NCBI GenBank assembly: GCA_023205875.1
Contig: CP060755.1
Coordinates: 1,550,001 to 1,614,000, forward strand
From: Chloropicon primus
Lineage: Eukaryota > Chlorophyta > Chloropicophyceae > Chloropicales > Chloropicaceae
Length of the DNA stretch: 64,000 nt
Direction: 5' to 3'
Positions 38,667-47,656 of the stretch are shown here, piece by piece. The translations under genes were made by a program, and so were the position numbers. How positions within the stretch are numbered: position 1 is the stretch's first letter; each line of letters begins with the position of its first letter. The notes under the pieces are model-generated. The model had not been told where the DNA came from. It was given only the letters and a program-made list of their open reading frames with translations, and did not search any database.

Positions 38667-38961
38667 GTGAGGTCAATCCGAGGGCAGAATTCCCGTGTCC
38701 AAGCCCCTGCTGGCGCTCCGCTGCTGTCTCTTCCTCTTCCTCCTCCCCCCGTTGTTTTTTCTCCTTCCCGTCCTCGACCACTTGGGCAGCTTAGACGTCT
38801 CAAGCTGGGGGGCCTCCATCACCCTCTCCCACTCCCCATCGTCCACCAGCCTCTTTGGTTTCTTCCTCTCTCTCGCCTCCATCGCGCACAGCCGTTATCC
38901 AAAGGCCAAAGCCAAAGCTCGAGCCGAGAGAAGGACGGAGAAGAAGGAAGGGACGGACGCG

Positions 38962-39612
38962 ATGGTGCAAGTTCTGGTGAGAACGTTGGAGGGGAAGACG
39001 TTGGCGGTGGGGGTGGAGGGGAGTGGGGGGGACGTGGTGGAGAGGGTGAAGGAGTGCTTGGAGAGGAGAACAGGTGTGCCTCGAGGCTGCGTGCGCCTCG
39101 CGGCGCTGTCCGGCCGCGCGCTCGACAAGGGGTTGGTCGAGGACGGGACGACGCTGAGCGTGGTGGGGCGCCTCCCGGGAGGCAAGGGCGGTTTCGGCGC
39201 GCTGCTGAGGAGCTCGAGGTCGGGCAGGGAGACGACCAACTTCGACGCGTGCCGGGACCTGCAGGGTCGGCGGGTCGGCGGGGTGGAGGCGGAGAGGAGG
39301 CTCGAGGAATGGAGGGGCCGGGAGGAGGAGCGCGAGCTGGAGAAGGTCGCGGAGAAGCACCTGCGCGAGGCGGCCAAGGCCGAGAGGAGGAAGGAGGAGG
39401 AGAAGGTGAACATCCAGGAGTTCAGGGAGGAGCTCGAGGAGGTTGGCGAGAAGGTCGCGGACGCGGTGAGGGACGGCCTCAAGCAGGCGAGCGTGCTCGC
39501 GGGGTCGAAGAGGAAGGAAGCCATCCGCGCCCTCGCCGCCGGCGCCTCCACCTCCAAGAGGCCCAAGAGGGCCTTCGGCTTGGAGGACTTCTCGGACAGC
39601 GAGTCGGACTAG
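38962..39612 (+). CDS. SDE2: SDE2 splicing / genome-stability factor with cleavable ubiquitin-like domain
   Basis: Single exon, 216 aa. Residues 1-73 form a ubiquitin-like fold (MVQVLVRTLEGKTLAVGVEG, then TTLSVVGRLPGG) ending at the diagnostic GGKGGFGALLR. In yeasts and animals the chain is cut after the first GG by deubiquitinases, releasing a Lys-starting protein that joins the spliceosome and is later destroyed. The conserved region TTNFDACRDLQGRRVGGVEA and the ERRLEEW segment follow, then charged helices and an acidic end (DFSDSESD). All SDE2 landmarks are present. Nearby CLF1 is also a spliceosome gene, though not adjacent. The ATG was chosen because the ubiquitin-like fold starts there. 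Confidence 0.92.
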   Translation: MVQVLVRTLEGKTLAVGVEGSGGDVVERVKECLERRTGVPRGCVRLAALSGRALDKGLVEDGTTLSVVGRLPGGKGGFGALLRSSRSGRETTNFDACRDLQGRRVGGVEAERRLEEWRGREEERELEKVAEKHLREAAKAERRKEEEKVNIQEFREELEEVGEKVADAVRDGLKQASVLAGSKRKEAIRALAAGASTSKRPKRAFGLEDFSDSESD

Positions 39613-39762
39613 CGTGCCCGAGTGCGAGGACGACTTACTTTTTTTTTCTTCTTCTTGTCTTTCTTTGCAAAGAAAAGTACAATATAACGGTGTGTTCCTA
39701 TCTTCTATTCCAATCTATAGAGAGAGTTTCTTGGTTGTTATGTTATGATGTACGTCGCGCTT

Positions 39763-40569
39763 TCAAGCGTCCTCGGAGTAGCTCTTGTACACCGACTCGT
39801 CCTCCTCGACGCGGACGGGCACGGGGACCATGTACGAGGCCGTGGGCCAGGAGCCCTCCGACCCCACCAGCATGCGGCTCAAGTCCGCCAACCCGTGCCT
39901 CGTCAACCCGTTCCCTTTGTTCAGGTTGTCCACCTTGTGCTCGTAAATCAGGCCCTGCCTGTTGAGCTTGAACTCGGAGATGCCGTCCACGTACGTCGTC
40001 GACCCGCTGAACGCGCTCCCGATGATGCGGGGCAGGCCCCGGAAGGTCCACCTCACGGCGATGACGTCCTCGTGGGGCTGCCACACCCTGGTCACCTCGA
40101 ACTTGGCCCTGGAGAAGAAGAGCCAGGTGTGGAACCTTATCCCGAAGGCGGCCCTCTTGTAGTTCTCCCTGCCCGTCGTCGTCCTCGAGTTCCGCCCGAA
40201 GAACGGCGAGAGCTTGTCCACGAAGGTCACGTCTTCCGTGTAGATGTCGTACGACAGGTCGCTCTGCAGGACCGTGGGGAGCTCCTCCCTCAGCGTGTCG
40301 ATGGCCTTACCGGCGTTGACGTGGAAGAGGTTCTCCTGCAGGTCGCACCCGAAGCCGCTCGTGGTCGGGCCGTCCTCCGCGCCCCCCGTCTCGTTCACGT
40401 GCACCGCGTTCGAGTTCAGGGACACGTGCTCCCACGGCAGGCCCCCCCGCCCCCTCGCCTTGGGCGAGGACCTCTCCGAATCCCTCGATATCGCGGCCGC
40501 CGCGACCTTCCTCCTCGCCACCGAGCCCCCAAGGCGCGTCGCTTCCCTCACCCCGCGCGCCAGCACCAT
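39763..40569 (-). CDS. DUF2358 (NTF2-like) protein, probably plastid
   Basis: Single exon, 268 aa from the ATG at 40569. The first 40 residues are rich in Ala, Arg and Ser and look like a transit peptide. Residues about 85-240 match the DUF2358 family of plants, algae and cyanobacteria: DTLREELPTVLQSDLSYDIY, FVDKLSPFF, then WQPHEDVIAVRWTFRGLPRI and SEFKLNRQGLIYEHKVDNL. The fold is that of NTF2/SnoaL; no function is established. Bases upstream in frame include repeated GTG codons but no ATG. It is divergent from GrpE, another plastid protein, so co-expression of the two is plausible. Confidence 0.82.
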   Translation of the reverse strand: MVLARGVREATRLGGSVARRKVAAAAISRDSERSSPKARGRGGLPWEHVSLNSNAVHVNETGGAEDGPTTSGFGCDLQENLFHVNAGKAIDTLREELPTVLQSDLSYDIYTEDVTFVDKLSPFFGRNSRTTTGRENYKRAAFGIRFHTWLFFSRAKFEVTRVWQPHEDVIAVRWTFRGLPRIIGSAFSGSTTYVDGISEFKLNRQGLIYEHKVDNLNKGNGLTRHGLADLSRMLVGSEGSWPTASYMVPVPVRVEEDESVYKSYSEDA

Positions 40570-41037
40570 CTCGACCACCAAGGGCGAAGAAAAGAAACCA
40601 AACCGACGGACGTCGTTGACGTTCACGTTCACGTTTGAAGAAGAAGACGAAGACGAAGAAGAAGAAGAAGAAGAAGAAGCGTTGCAGGCTCCAACGAAGC
40701 GCTCTCCTTCCCCCTTCGCGTCCCCGAGACCTCGACCTCCCCGCCTTTCTCCCTCCTTCCTTCCGTCGCGCCCCGAGCCAAGCGCCGCAGTCCCTCTCTT
40801 CGTCTCTCCTCCGTTGTTCCCTCCCTCTTATCGTCGACGTCACCCCTCCCCTCGGGAGGATGGATGGCCAAGAGAGAGAGAGTAGAAATCCCGTGGTCGA
40901 GGAAAGAAATATCGTGTTCCAACTTTTCCAGCGACTTTCCCGTTTTTTCTTATCTACAGCTTGTGGCTCCGCCGACAACCGGGAGGAGAGGGACGGGTGT
41001 GGGTCTCGGTCTGGAGGACGAAGGGTGGTCTTGAGAC
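40570..41037. other. Intergenic divergent promoter with (GAA)n run
   Basis: 468 bp between two plastid-protein genes. A (GAA)n microsatellite (40636-40679) and C/T-rich stretches (40700-40860) are the main features. Open frames there translate to simple poly-Lys or poly-Phe and are not credible. Confidence 0.5.
40636..40679. repeat. (GAA)n microsatellite
   Basis: About 14 GAA/GAC triplets, nearly pure at 40660-40679, in the DUF2358 / GrpE divergent promoter. Confidence 0.85.
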
Positions 41038-42030
41038 ATGGAGAAGGGAGGTCTTGTGGCGAGGGGAGGAATGCGGGCGGTGGGGAGGAGGGGAGGGTGC
41101 CTGAGGGCCACGCCTCGCCGGGGGAGTCGCGCTTGGGGGGGGGCCTCGAGGCCGAGGGTGCTGGTGCAGGGCCTGGGCCTGGGCTCGGCCGGGGGGAGGA
41201 GGCCCGGGCCGGGGCGCCTGACGGGGCTCTGCAGCAGCGAGGCGATGGAGGCGGAGACCGAGGCGGGGGCCGGGGCGGAGGCCGAGGCGGGGGCCGGGGT
41301 GGAGGCGGGGGACGAGGCGGGGGACGAGGCGGGGGACGCGGAGCCGGAGTACCAGGCCCTCGTGGAGAAGGTCCGGGCGGCCGTCGAGGGGGGCGACTGC
41401 GAGGGCGCGGGCTCGCTGATCCCGGAGCTCGAGGCGGAGCTCGAGGCCCTGCACGCCAAGGCGAGGGAGGGCGAGGAGCAGGTGGCCGCCGCCCAGGAGG
41501 ACACCTCCAAGATCAAGGAGCAGTATCTCAGGCTGAACGCCGACTTCGACAATTACAGGAAGCGGACGGAGGGGGAGAAGGAGTCCCTGTCGAAGAACGC
41601 CAGGGGGAGCACCCTGGAGGAGCTGCTGCCGGTGATAGACAACTTCGAGCTGGCGAGGACCCAGCTCAAGCTGGAGACGGAGGCGGAGCAGAAGGTCAGC
41701 GAGTCCTACCAGAACCTGTACAAGCAGCTGGTGGAGACCCTCAAGAAGCTTGGCCTGACTCCCATCGAATCCGTGGGCTCCAAGTTCGACCCGGAGCTCC
41801 ACGACGCGATCATGCAGGAGGAGACGACGGAGCACGAGGACTCCACGGTCCTCGAGGAGTACAGGAAGGGGTTCAAGTTCGGAGACCGGCTGCTGAGGGC
41901 GGCGATGGTGAAAGTCGCGGTGAACGCGGCTCCAGCCGCCAAGGCGGAGGCCGAGGGGGTGGAGGCCGAGGAAAAGGCCGAGGAAGAGGCCGAGGAAGAG
42001 GGGGAAGTCGAGGGATCGGAGGAATCTTAA
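41038..42030 (+). CDS. CGE1: Chloroplast GrpE (Hsp70 nucleotide exchange factor)
   Basis: Single exon, 330 aa. Residues 1-65 are Arg/Gly-rich and resemble a transit peptide. A low-complexity acidic Ala/Gly/Glu stretch (about 70-105) is encoded by a GC-rich minisatellite. The GrpE core spans about 120-300: long dimer coiled coil (YLRLNADFDNYRKRTEGEKE), LEELLPVIDNFELA and the beta domain with FDPELHDAIMQEET, EYRKGFKFGDRLLRAAMVKV. GrpE releases ADP from DnaK-type Hsp70; the plastid form works with HSP70B. The C-terminus is again acidic and Ala/Glu-rich. The start was taken at the first ATG of the frame. Confidence 0.92.
   Translation: MEKGGLVARGGMRAVGRRGGCLRATPRRGSRAWGGASRPRVLVQGLGLGSAGGRRPGPGRLTGLCSSEAMEAETEAGAGAEAEAGAGVEAGDEAGDEAGDAEPEYQALVEKVRAAVEGGDCEGAGSLIPELEAELEALHAKAREGEEQVAAAQEDTSKIKEQYLRLNADFDNYRKRTEGEKESLSKNARGSTLEELLPVIDNFELARTQLKLETEAEQKVSESYQNLYKQLVETLKKLGLTPIESVGSKFDPELHDAIMQEETTEHEDSTVLEEYRKGFKFGDRLLRAAMVKVAVNAAPAAKAEAEGVEAEEKAEEEAEEEGEVEGSEES
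41247..41343. repeat. Coding GC-rich minisatellite in GrpE
   Basis: Imperfect repeats of GAGGCGGGGGCC and GACGAGGCGGGG units, translating to Ala/Gly/Glu/Asp repeats between the transit peptide and the GrpE core. Confidence 0.8.
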
Positions 42031-42304
42031 CCGAATTCTCCCATCGCTCGCCAGTGATGTCCAAGACTATTTTTTGCTTAACCTTCCCGCTCTCCTTGGC
42101 CTTCGGAGCACGCCAACTTTGGAGCGAGAAGCAAGTCCTACTGTAATCCTACAACCTGCTGGAGTACCTGATCCTCCCTCTCCCTGTCTTCGTTCGTCCC
42201 TTTCCCCTCCTCCTCCCTTCTCTTTTCTGCTGCTGATGGGAATTTGCTTGTTCAAACGACCGGGAGAGACAGCCAACGCCAAGGCGCGGACCTTTGTTGC
42301 CAAG

Positions 42305-44027
42305 ATGGCCGCCCCGGGCACCATGAAAGAGACATGGACCAAGGTGGAGGACCTCCTGAAGCGGCGCGACCCTGAGACGGAGCCTTACAAGTCGAGGTAC
42401 GAGGCGATCAAGGTCCTAAGGGACGCGAGGGAAAGAATTGTGTCTGGGAACGAGACTCTCACGGTGGAGGAGGAGAAGGCCGTCGCGGCGATCGACCACA
42501 GGATCGGGCTCACCAAGGTGTCCGTCGACGAAAGGGGGGAGGGGAAAGAGATCTTGAACGGGTGCCTGGAGGTCCTTCAGAAGCACGAGGGGGACTTCGT
42601 CCACCAGCTCCAGGAGGCTTGGAATATGCTGGGCATCGTGAACTTCGAGAGGGACCTGACCTCCCAGGCCTTGGAGTACTTCAAGAGAGCCGAGGATCTG
42701 TACCACGGGCGCAAGGAGAGCGCGAGCGGGAGCCACTTTAGCCTCACCCTCTTCTACCTCGCCCAAGCCTACTCTAACCTCGGGGAGGCGGAGCAAGGGG
42801 CGAGGTACTGTGCTCTCACCCTGGACATGCAGTTGAGGACCAAGACTTACGCCACCCACGACTGGACGCAGAACGCGGTGCAGCTCGCTGGGTTCTACCT
42901 GGACAAGGCCCAATTCGCCACCGCGTACAACCTTCTGGAGGCGGCCAAGGCGGTGCTCAGGGAGGACATCGGGGAGCTCGACGACTTCATCCCGTCGGGC
43001 GGGAACACCGGGGACGTCCCAGCCAATCTGGTTCTTGGCTGGGCCAAGTTCTACCTCCGCCTCCTCGTGGCCTCGAGGGAGTGGAAGCTGAGCGGGGGAG
43101 CCGAGGGGTTCAGGGAAGGCTATGAAGTGAGGGAGGAGGAGGTCCGGCCGGAGCTGAGGTTCGAGAGCCTGGACCTCGCCCCGTGCCCGTTTCTGACCAA
43201 GAGCGCCCTCTTCCTCGATTTCGGACAAGCGAGGACAGTGTTCAACAAGGGCATGACGTACTTCAAAAGGGCGATGGAGCACTACAAGCTCGACGGCTGG
43301 GTCACGGAGCACTTCCAAATCACGATGGAGGTCTCGGCCCTTTACAGGGCTCTCGCCACCTTTGAGACGGACGGCCACAGGGCCTGCGTCATGCACAGGA
43401 AGAGAAGCAAGAGGATCGAGGTCGTGCTGGAGGACTTGAACCCAAAGTATTTCCCGAGCGTGTGGAAGTCGGGTCTGCTTGAGCTGGCCGATATTTACAG
43501 GGAGATCATGGAGGTGAAGTCGTCCGTCAACCGGCCCGCGGGCAAGGTCTACAAAGCGGGGGCAGCCAGCGCTCAGTATTACAAGAAGTTCATCGAGTCC
43601 TTTGACGACACCGATGGGGGGATCGAAAATTTGGAAGAAGACGACATGCTTTACTACATCAAAGCGAGGTTCGAGCTCGGGCGGATTCTTCAAAAACTCT
43701 ACAGTGTCTACCCGGAGGGACAGGGAGACAGCAGGAACAGTTGCATGTCGGAGAGCATCATGCACCTGCAGTGGATTGAGGACTTCACGGAGAAGCACGG
43801 TAAGCCCAAACTTCCTATCCCGACCCTCGCTCGAAAACTGGTTCCCCTTCCCTTTCTGACCGCCTTCGTCGTTTCCTGTCGCTCCTCCTGGCCAACGGTC
43901 CGACGGCCCGCCCCCGTCGTCGTCGTCGTCCATCGCAGACGTGGAAGGCTTCGCACAGGAGAGAGCGCTCTGCGTGGAGATGAAAAACCTTCTGCAGACG
44001 AAATTCTCCCTGCTGAAGGCATCTTGA
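42305..44027 (+). CDS. KIFBP: KIF-binding protein (KIFBP/KBP family)
   Basis: Two exons, 42305-43799 and 43939-44027, give 527 aa. The start ATG sits in AAGATGGCC; the frame is open further upstream. The TPR-like helical protein matches KBP: RYEAIKVLRDARERIVSG, HQLQEAWNMLGIVNFERDLT, SLTLFYLAQAYSNLGEAEQG, then the KBP-specific HDWTQNAVQLAGFYLDKAQF and the C-terminal half ending in LCVEMKNLLQTKFSLLKAS after splicing. In animals KBP binds kinesin motor domains and blocks microtubule attachment, controlling cargo transport. The last exon (30 codons) is needed for the family C-terminus. Not splicing would add a long unrelated Arg/Val tail. It converges with the next gene at 46 bp. Confidence 0.87.
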
Positions 44028-44073
44028 GTCGAGGCCCCCCTGTGTGCCGGGCCCCCTTCGCTCCCTTCCACGG

Positions 44074-44448
44074 CTACTCGACGTGGATGCCGTTCTCCTC
44101 CGTTCCCTCAAAGGGGCTGGCGCTGAACTTCCAAACGATGGGCGCTAGGAACCACCAAACGAGACTGAAGAGCCCATAGAGGACAATGGCGATGAGGAGT
44201 ATGCCGCAGACGCCCACGAGCCTGTGCCCAAAACGAAACGCGGAACGAAGAGCAAAGAGAGTCTCAGCACAACTCGAGGGCTGACAAGTATGGGGCGAAC
44301 AACAATATAAACCTAGAAAAGAAAAAACACTGAAAAGCGATTGATTCCGCGTTCGCAAGACGGTCGAAAGACCGCGAGAGTTCCAGCCCAGGCGGCACGA
44401 GAGAGGATCTCCCTCCCCCCCTTACCTGTGTACCGTTTTCTTGTCCAT
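44074..44448 (-). CDS. 56-aa single-pass membrane protein with a 23-nt first coding exon
   Basis: My model joins 44426-44448 (ATG, 23 nt) and 44074-44221 across a 204-nt intron (donor GTAAGG, acceptor CACAG) to give 56 aa. It starts MDKKTVHRLVGVCGILLIAI, has a long hydrophobic segment (about 9-40) and ends in an acidic tail (FEGTEENGIHVE). The layout (short basic N-terminus, one or two tight membrane spans, short tail) is that of small accessory subunits of ER or organelle membrane complexes. I do not recognise the family. It shares a 115-bp divergent promoter with CSN6, the shortest in the window. The frame-preserving splice and the clear TM pattern support the model. Confidence 0.6.
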
Positions 44449-44563
44449 TGTCCCAACTTGGGCTTGGGTCCGCGAGCGCCCCGGCCGTTTCAGTCGACGC
44501 GACCTTTTTCATTTATTTACTCTCGCCAGGAGCGTGCGGTTGAGGGCCGGGCGAAGGGGGACG

Positions 44564-45475
44564 ATGGAGGAGACGGGAGAACGGAAAGCGGTGGGGGAGG
44601 GGAGTGGGCTTGAGTTCAAGCTTCACCCCCTGGTCATCATTAACATATCGGACCACTTTACGCGGTGCAGCCTGAACGTGACAAGCGGGGGTCGGGTGAT
44701 CGGTTGCCTTCTCGGGGAGCAAAAGGGAAGAGTGATCCACATCACGAATACGTTTGAGATGAACTTCAAGAAGGACACGGAGGACCAGAGCCTCGACAAG
44801 GAGTACCTCGCGGCGAAGAAGGAGCAATACAAGACCGTGTTCCCGAACTTGGAGGTGATGGGCTGGTACTCGACGGGTGACAAGATACAGGAGAGCGACA
44901 TGCAGACGCACAAGACGATCAGTGAGATCAACGAGAGCCCTGTCTTCCTCTTGCTGGACCCGAAGATGTCGGACGAGCGCAGGGATCTGCCCATAATGAT
45001 TTACGAGACGGAGCTCCACGTGATTGAGAGGTTCCCGTCGCAAATCTTCGTGCAGGCCAAGTACACGGTGGACTCGCTGGAGGCGGAGAGGATAGCGGTG
45101 GACCAAGTAGCCCGAATCGTGCCCTCTGGGAAGTCCAGCTCCACGGAACAGCTGTCGAGTCACATGACAGGGATGCAGAATGCCGTCAAGATGCTTCGGA
45201 GTCGCATCGCTGTCATACTGGACACCGTGAAGCAGATGAGGGATGGGAAGATTGCGTGCGACCAGGAGCTGCTGCGAGAGATTTCCTCGCTGGTGAGGAG
45301 GCTACCCGTGGGGACGAAGAAGATCAAAGACACCCTGAACACGGAGTACAACGACACACTCATGATGGCTTACCTGTCCTTCATGACAAAGGGAAACGCG
45401 GCGTTGCACGAGATCGTGAGCAAGATAAACGCGACCTACGACACCAAAGTGGCTCACCACCGGAGGAATTTTTGA
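44564..45475 (+). CDS. CSN6: COP9 signalosome subunit 6
   Basis: Single exon, 303 aa from the ATG at 44564. The MPN domain starts at FKLHPLVIINISDHFTRC and includes VIGCLLGEQKGRVIHITNTF and EVMGWYSTGDKIQESDM. The JAMM metal-binding His residues are absent from this position (GWYSTG instead of HxH), as expected for CSN6, the non-catalytic partner of CSN5. C-terminal helices (VKMLRSRIAVILDTVKQMRD and the region DTLNTEYNDTLMMAYLSFMT) match CSN6. The signalosome removes NEDD8 from cullins and so regulates ubiquitin ligases. Discrimination from Rpn8 and eIF3f rests on recalled sequence (ETELHVIERFPSQIFVQAKY). Confidence 0.88.
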   Translation: MEETGERKAVGEGSGLEFKLHPLVIINISDHFTRCSLNVTSGGRVIGCLLGEQKGRVIHITNTFEMNFKKDTEDQSLDKEYLAAKKEQYKTVFPNLEVMGWYSTGDKIQESDMQTHKTISEINESPVFLLLDPKMSDERRDLPIMIYETELHVIERFPSQIFVQAKYTVDSLEAERIAVDQVARIVPSGKSSSTEQLSSHMTGMQNAVKMLRSRIAVILDTVKQMRDGKIACDQELLREISSLVRRLPVGTKKIKDTLNTEYNDTLMMAYLSFMTKGNAALHEIVSKINATYDTKVAHHRRNF

Positions 45476-45567
45476 GTCTTACAAGAGTCTTAATTTTGTA
45501 TCCTGCTTTATATTATAAACGAAAAATTGAGCGCGCGTTGCGCTGCAGCTGGGCACCTCTCTCCCTC

Positions 45568-47202
45568 TCAAAAGGTGGTCTCGTCGAGGTCCGAGAGGCA
45601 AAAGCCTGGTATGATTGGTCCGGCGCGCACTCCCATCATGTTGAGCCTGCAGATGTGCCTGTCGAGCCTCGCTTGAGCCTCGACCACGTCGTTCACGATG
45701 CTCCTGGACCACATTCTCTCGGCAACCGCGGCCGCCTTTGCCCAAACCCGAGTCTCAAAGTCGAGCTCGTTCACCCCCTCGGCCCACATCGCGGTCATCA
45801 AGCCGAGGAGCATGTTGTACTGACTGGGGTCCAGCTGGTCGAAAGGCTCCTCCTGGTACATGCACTTCCACGTCTGCTGCCAGGCGTAGTCCTTGCACGG
45901 ACCGCTCCCCGTAATGGTGCTCTGCTGGTCCAGGTAGTACGACCCGGAGAACACCACCGGCATGCCTCCCTGAATCACGGGGCTCATCATCTTTGGATCC
46001 TGCCACACGTTCCCGTAGGATCCTTCGGGCAGGAGCGAGGGCTTGATGTCCAGTTTGTTGGACTGCCACACCCCAACCTTTCTCCCCTGCAGGCCCGGCA
46101 GCACTTGGGAAGTAACCTGAGTCCAAAAATAGTCGAAAAGCTGCGTGTCGTTCATGTTGTGCTGGCTGAGCCACTGCGCGATGGAAGGGTTCTTCGACCA
46201 GCACGAGGAGTCCACCTCGTCGCCCCCCAAGAAAATGTACTCGCTGGGGAAGATGCTGGCCATCTCCTGCAGGAAGGTCTTCAAGAAGGTGTACACCTCC
46301 GGCTTGGTGGGGTCCAGAACGTCCTCGCACCCCATGAGATCGGGGTAACCCGCGCCCCAGGAGCCGTGCCCAGGGACGTCGAACTCCGGCACCACGGTGA
46401 TACCCCTCGATGCTGCGTAGTCCACCACGGCGACCATGTCGTCCCTGGAGTAGACCGCCTTGGGGTGGAAGGCGCCCTTGACCAGGTCCGGAAACGTTTT
46501 GCTCTCCACCGGGAAGCTCTCGGAGTCGACGAGGTGCCAGTGCAACACGTTGTAGCGGTGCAGGGCCATGACGTCGATGACCCGCCTCAGGTAGGTCACG
46601 GGAAGAAAATGGCGCGCGCTGTCGACCAGGAAGCCCCGAAATTTGAACCTCGGGAAGTCGGTTATCTCCGCCTCGTACATGCTCTTCCCGTCCGAGGTGT
46701 CGCAGAGCTGGGCGAGGGTGGTGAGCGCGTAATACGCCCCGTACATGTTGTCGGCCTCGATCTTGCAGTTGGGGTAAGGCTGGCTCGCCACGGTCAGCCT
46801 GTACGTCTGGTTCGTGTCCACGGAGAGCGTGTCGTCCGACGTCGCCAGCTGCACGGTGCAGGAGTTCAGCAACGACCCCGACCCCGAGGAGGGGTTGTTG
46901 ACGTCACTAGCCGTGGTGGCGTTCCCCGGGTACACGAGGTTCGCGCAGCTGTGCTGCACCAGCTTGGCGTAGTAGTCCAACTGGTACCTGAACTTGGCGG
47001 GGCACGGGTTGTTGACCTCGCACGCCAGCTCGAACCCCGCGGCGTCGATGGGCACGGTGTCCCCCGGGATGGAGACAGTCTGCGGCCAGGGCCAGAGCGC
47101 CGGCGAGTGCGCCCTCGCGGTCGTCGCCGCCGCGAGGGCGAGAAGGGCCACCGCCAGGGCCGACCGATTCGCCATCACCGCCCTCGTCATCCTCGTCTTC
47201 AT
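45568..47202 (-). CDS. HEX: Beta-N-acetylhexosaminidase (GH20), secreted or lysosomal
   Basis: Single exon, 544 aa. The N-terminus has a signal peptide (MANRSALAVALLALAAATTA; two other Met codons precede it). The GH20_b-like domain follows, then the catalytic barrel: FRGFLVDSARHFLPVTYLRR, LHWHLVDSESFPVESKTFPD, the catalytic pair in FLGGDEVDSSCW (about residue 330; Asp polarises the substrate acetamido group, Glu is the acid) and VAERMWS near the C-terminus. It removes terminal GlcNAc or GalNAc from glycans in the secretory or vacuolar system. Length and domain order are as in human HEXA/B and plant HEXO. It converges with CSN6 and is divergent from ATG13. Confidence 0.94.
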   Translation of the reverse strand: MKTRMTRAVMANRSALAVALLALAAATTARAHSPALWPWPQTVSIPGDTVPIDAAGFELACEVNNPCPAKFRYQLDYYAKLVQHSCANLVYPGNATTASDVNNPSSGSGSLLNSCTVQLATSDDTLSVDTNQTYRLTVASQPYPNCKIEADNMYGAYYALTTLAQLCDTSDGKSMYEAEITDFPRFKFRGFLVDSARHFLPVTYLRRVIDVMALHRYNVLHWHLVDSESFPVESKTFPDLVKGAFHPKAVYSRDDMVAVVDYAASRGITVVPEFDVPGHGSWGAGYPDLMGCEDVLDPTKPEVYTFLKTFLQEMASIFPSEYIFLGGDEVDSSCWSKNPSIAQWLSQHNMNDTQLFDYFWTQVTSQVLPGLQGRKVGVWQSNKLDIKPSLLPEGSYGNVWQDPKMMSPVIQGGMPVVFSGSYYLDQQSTITGSGPCKDYAWQQTWKCMYQEEPFDQLDPSQYNMLLGLMTAMWAEGVNELDFETRVWAKAAAVAERMWSRSIVNDVVEAQARLDRHICRLNMMGVRAGPIIPGFCLSDLDETTF

Positions 47203-47656
47203 GGATGGCCTCGAGGGAGACCTTTTTTTTTTTGGTCAATCTCATTCTTCCTCCGGCTGAGGTTTTGTTTTGTGGTCGAGGAGGCGAGATCGAGATTAAA
47301 AGGGGATTTGGATTGGATTGGTCGCGGCAAAAAGGACGGGAAGGCCAGACGACGGGGCACAAGACACGAGCGAGAAGCATAACGAGGGAAGGGAAAGCAT
47401 AGACGGACGGACGGACGGAAGGCTCGAGTCTCCCTTGGCCGCTGGCTTTGCGGTCCGCGGCCTCTCCTTGTTTTTTTTATTATTATTGGTTCGAGACAGA
47501 GAGCGAGAGCGTTTTTTTTTTCTTTTTTCGAGACAGACGAGACGGACGGACCAGCTGGAGTCCAGCACGACTTTTGCTTTTCTTCTCCGTGACCCTCGAT
47601 GAAGGAAGGCGCTCTGGAGACCTGAAAGTTTTGCTTTATTGAGGTTCGCCCCCGCG
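47203..47656. other. Intergenic divergent promoter, hexosaminidase / ATG13
   Basis: 454 bp between divergent starts, with several poly-T runs (47222-47233, 47473-47488, 47510-47527) and a GACG tandem (47402-47418). No gene seen. Confidence 0.5.

Noticed and set aside
38673-38882. Selenocysteine at the TGA of the 38.2-38.9 kb frame
   Set aside because: The context is not a typical CxxU site and I found no SECIS-like ATGA...GA hairpin in the adjacent 3' sequence.
45256-47382. 708-codon open frame on the plus strand
   Set aside because: Antisense to beta-hexosaminidase and overlapping the end of CSN6; no domain seen.
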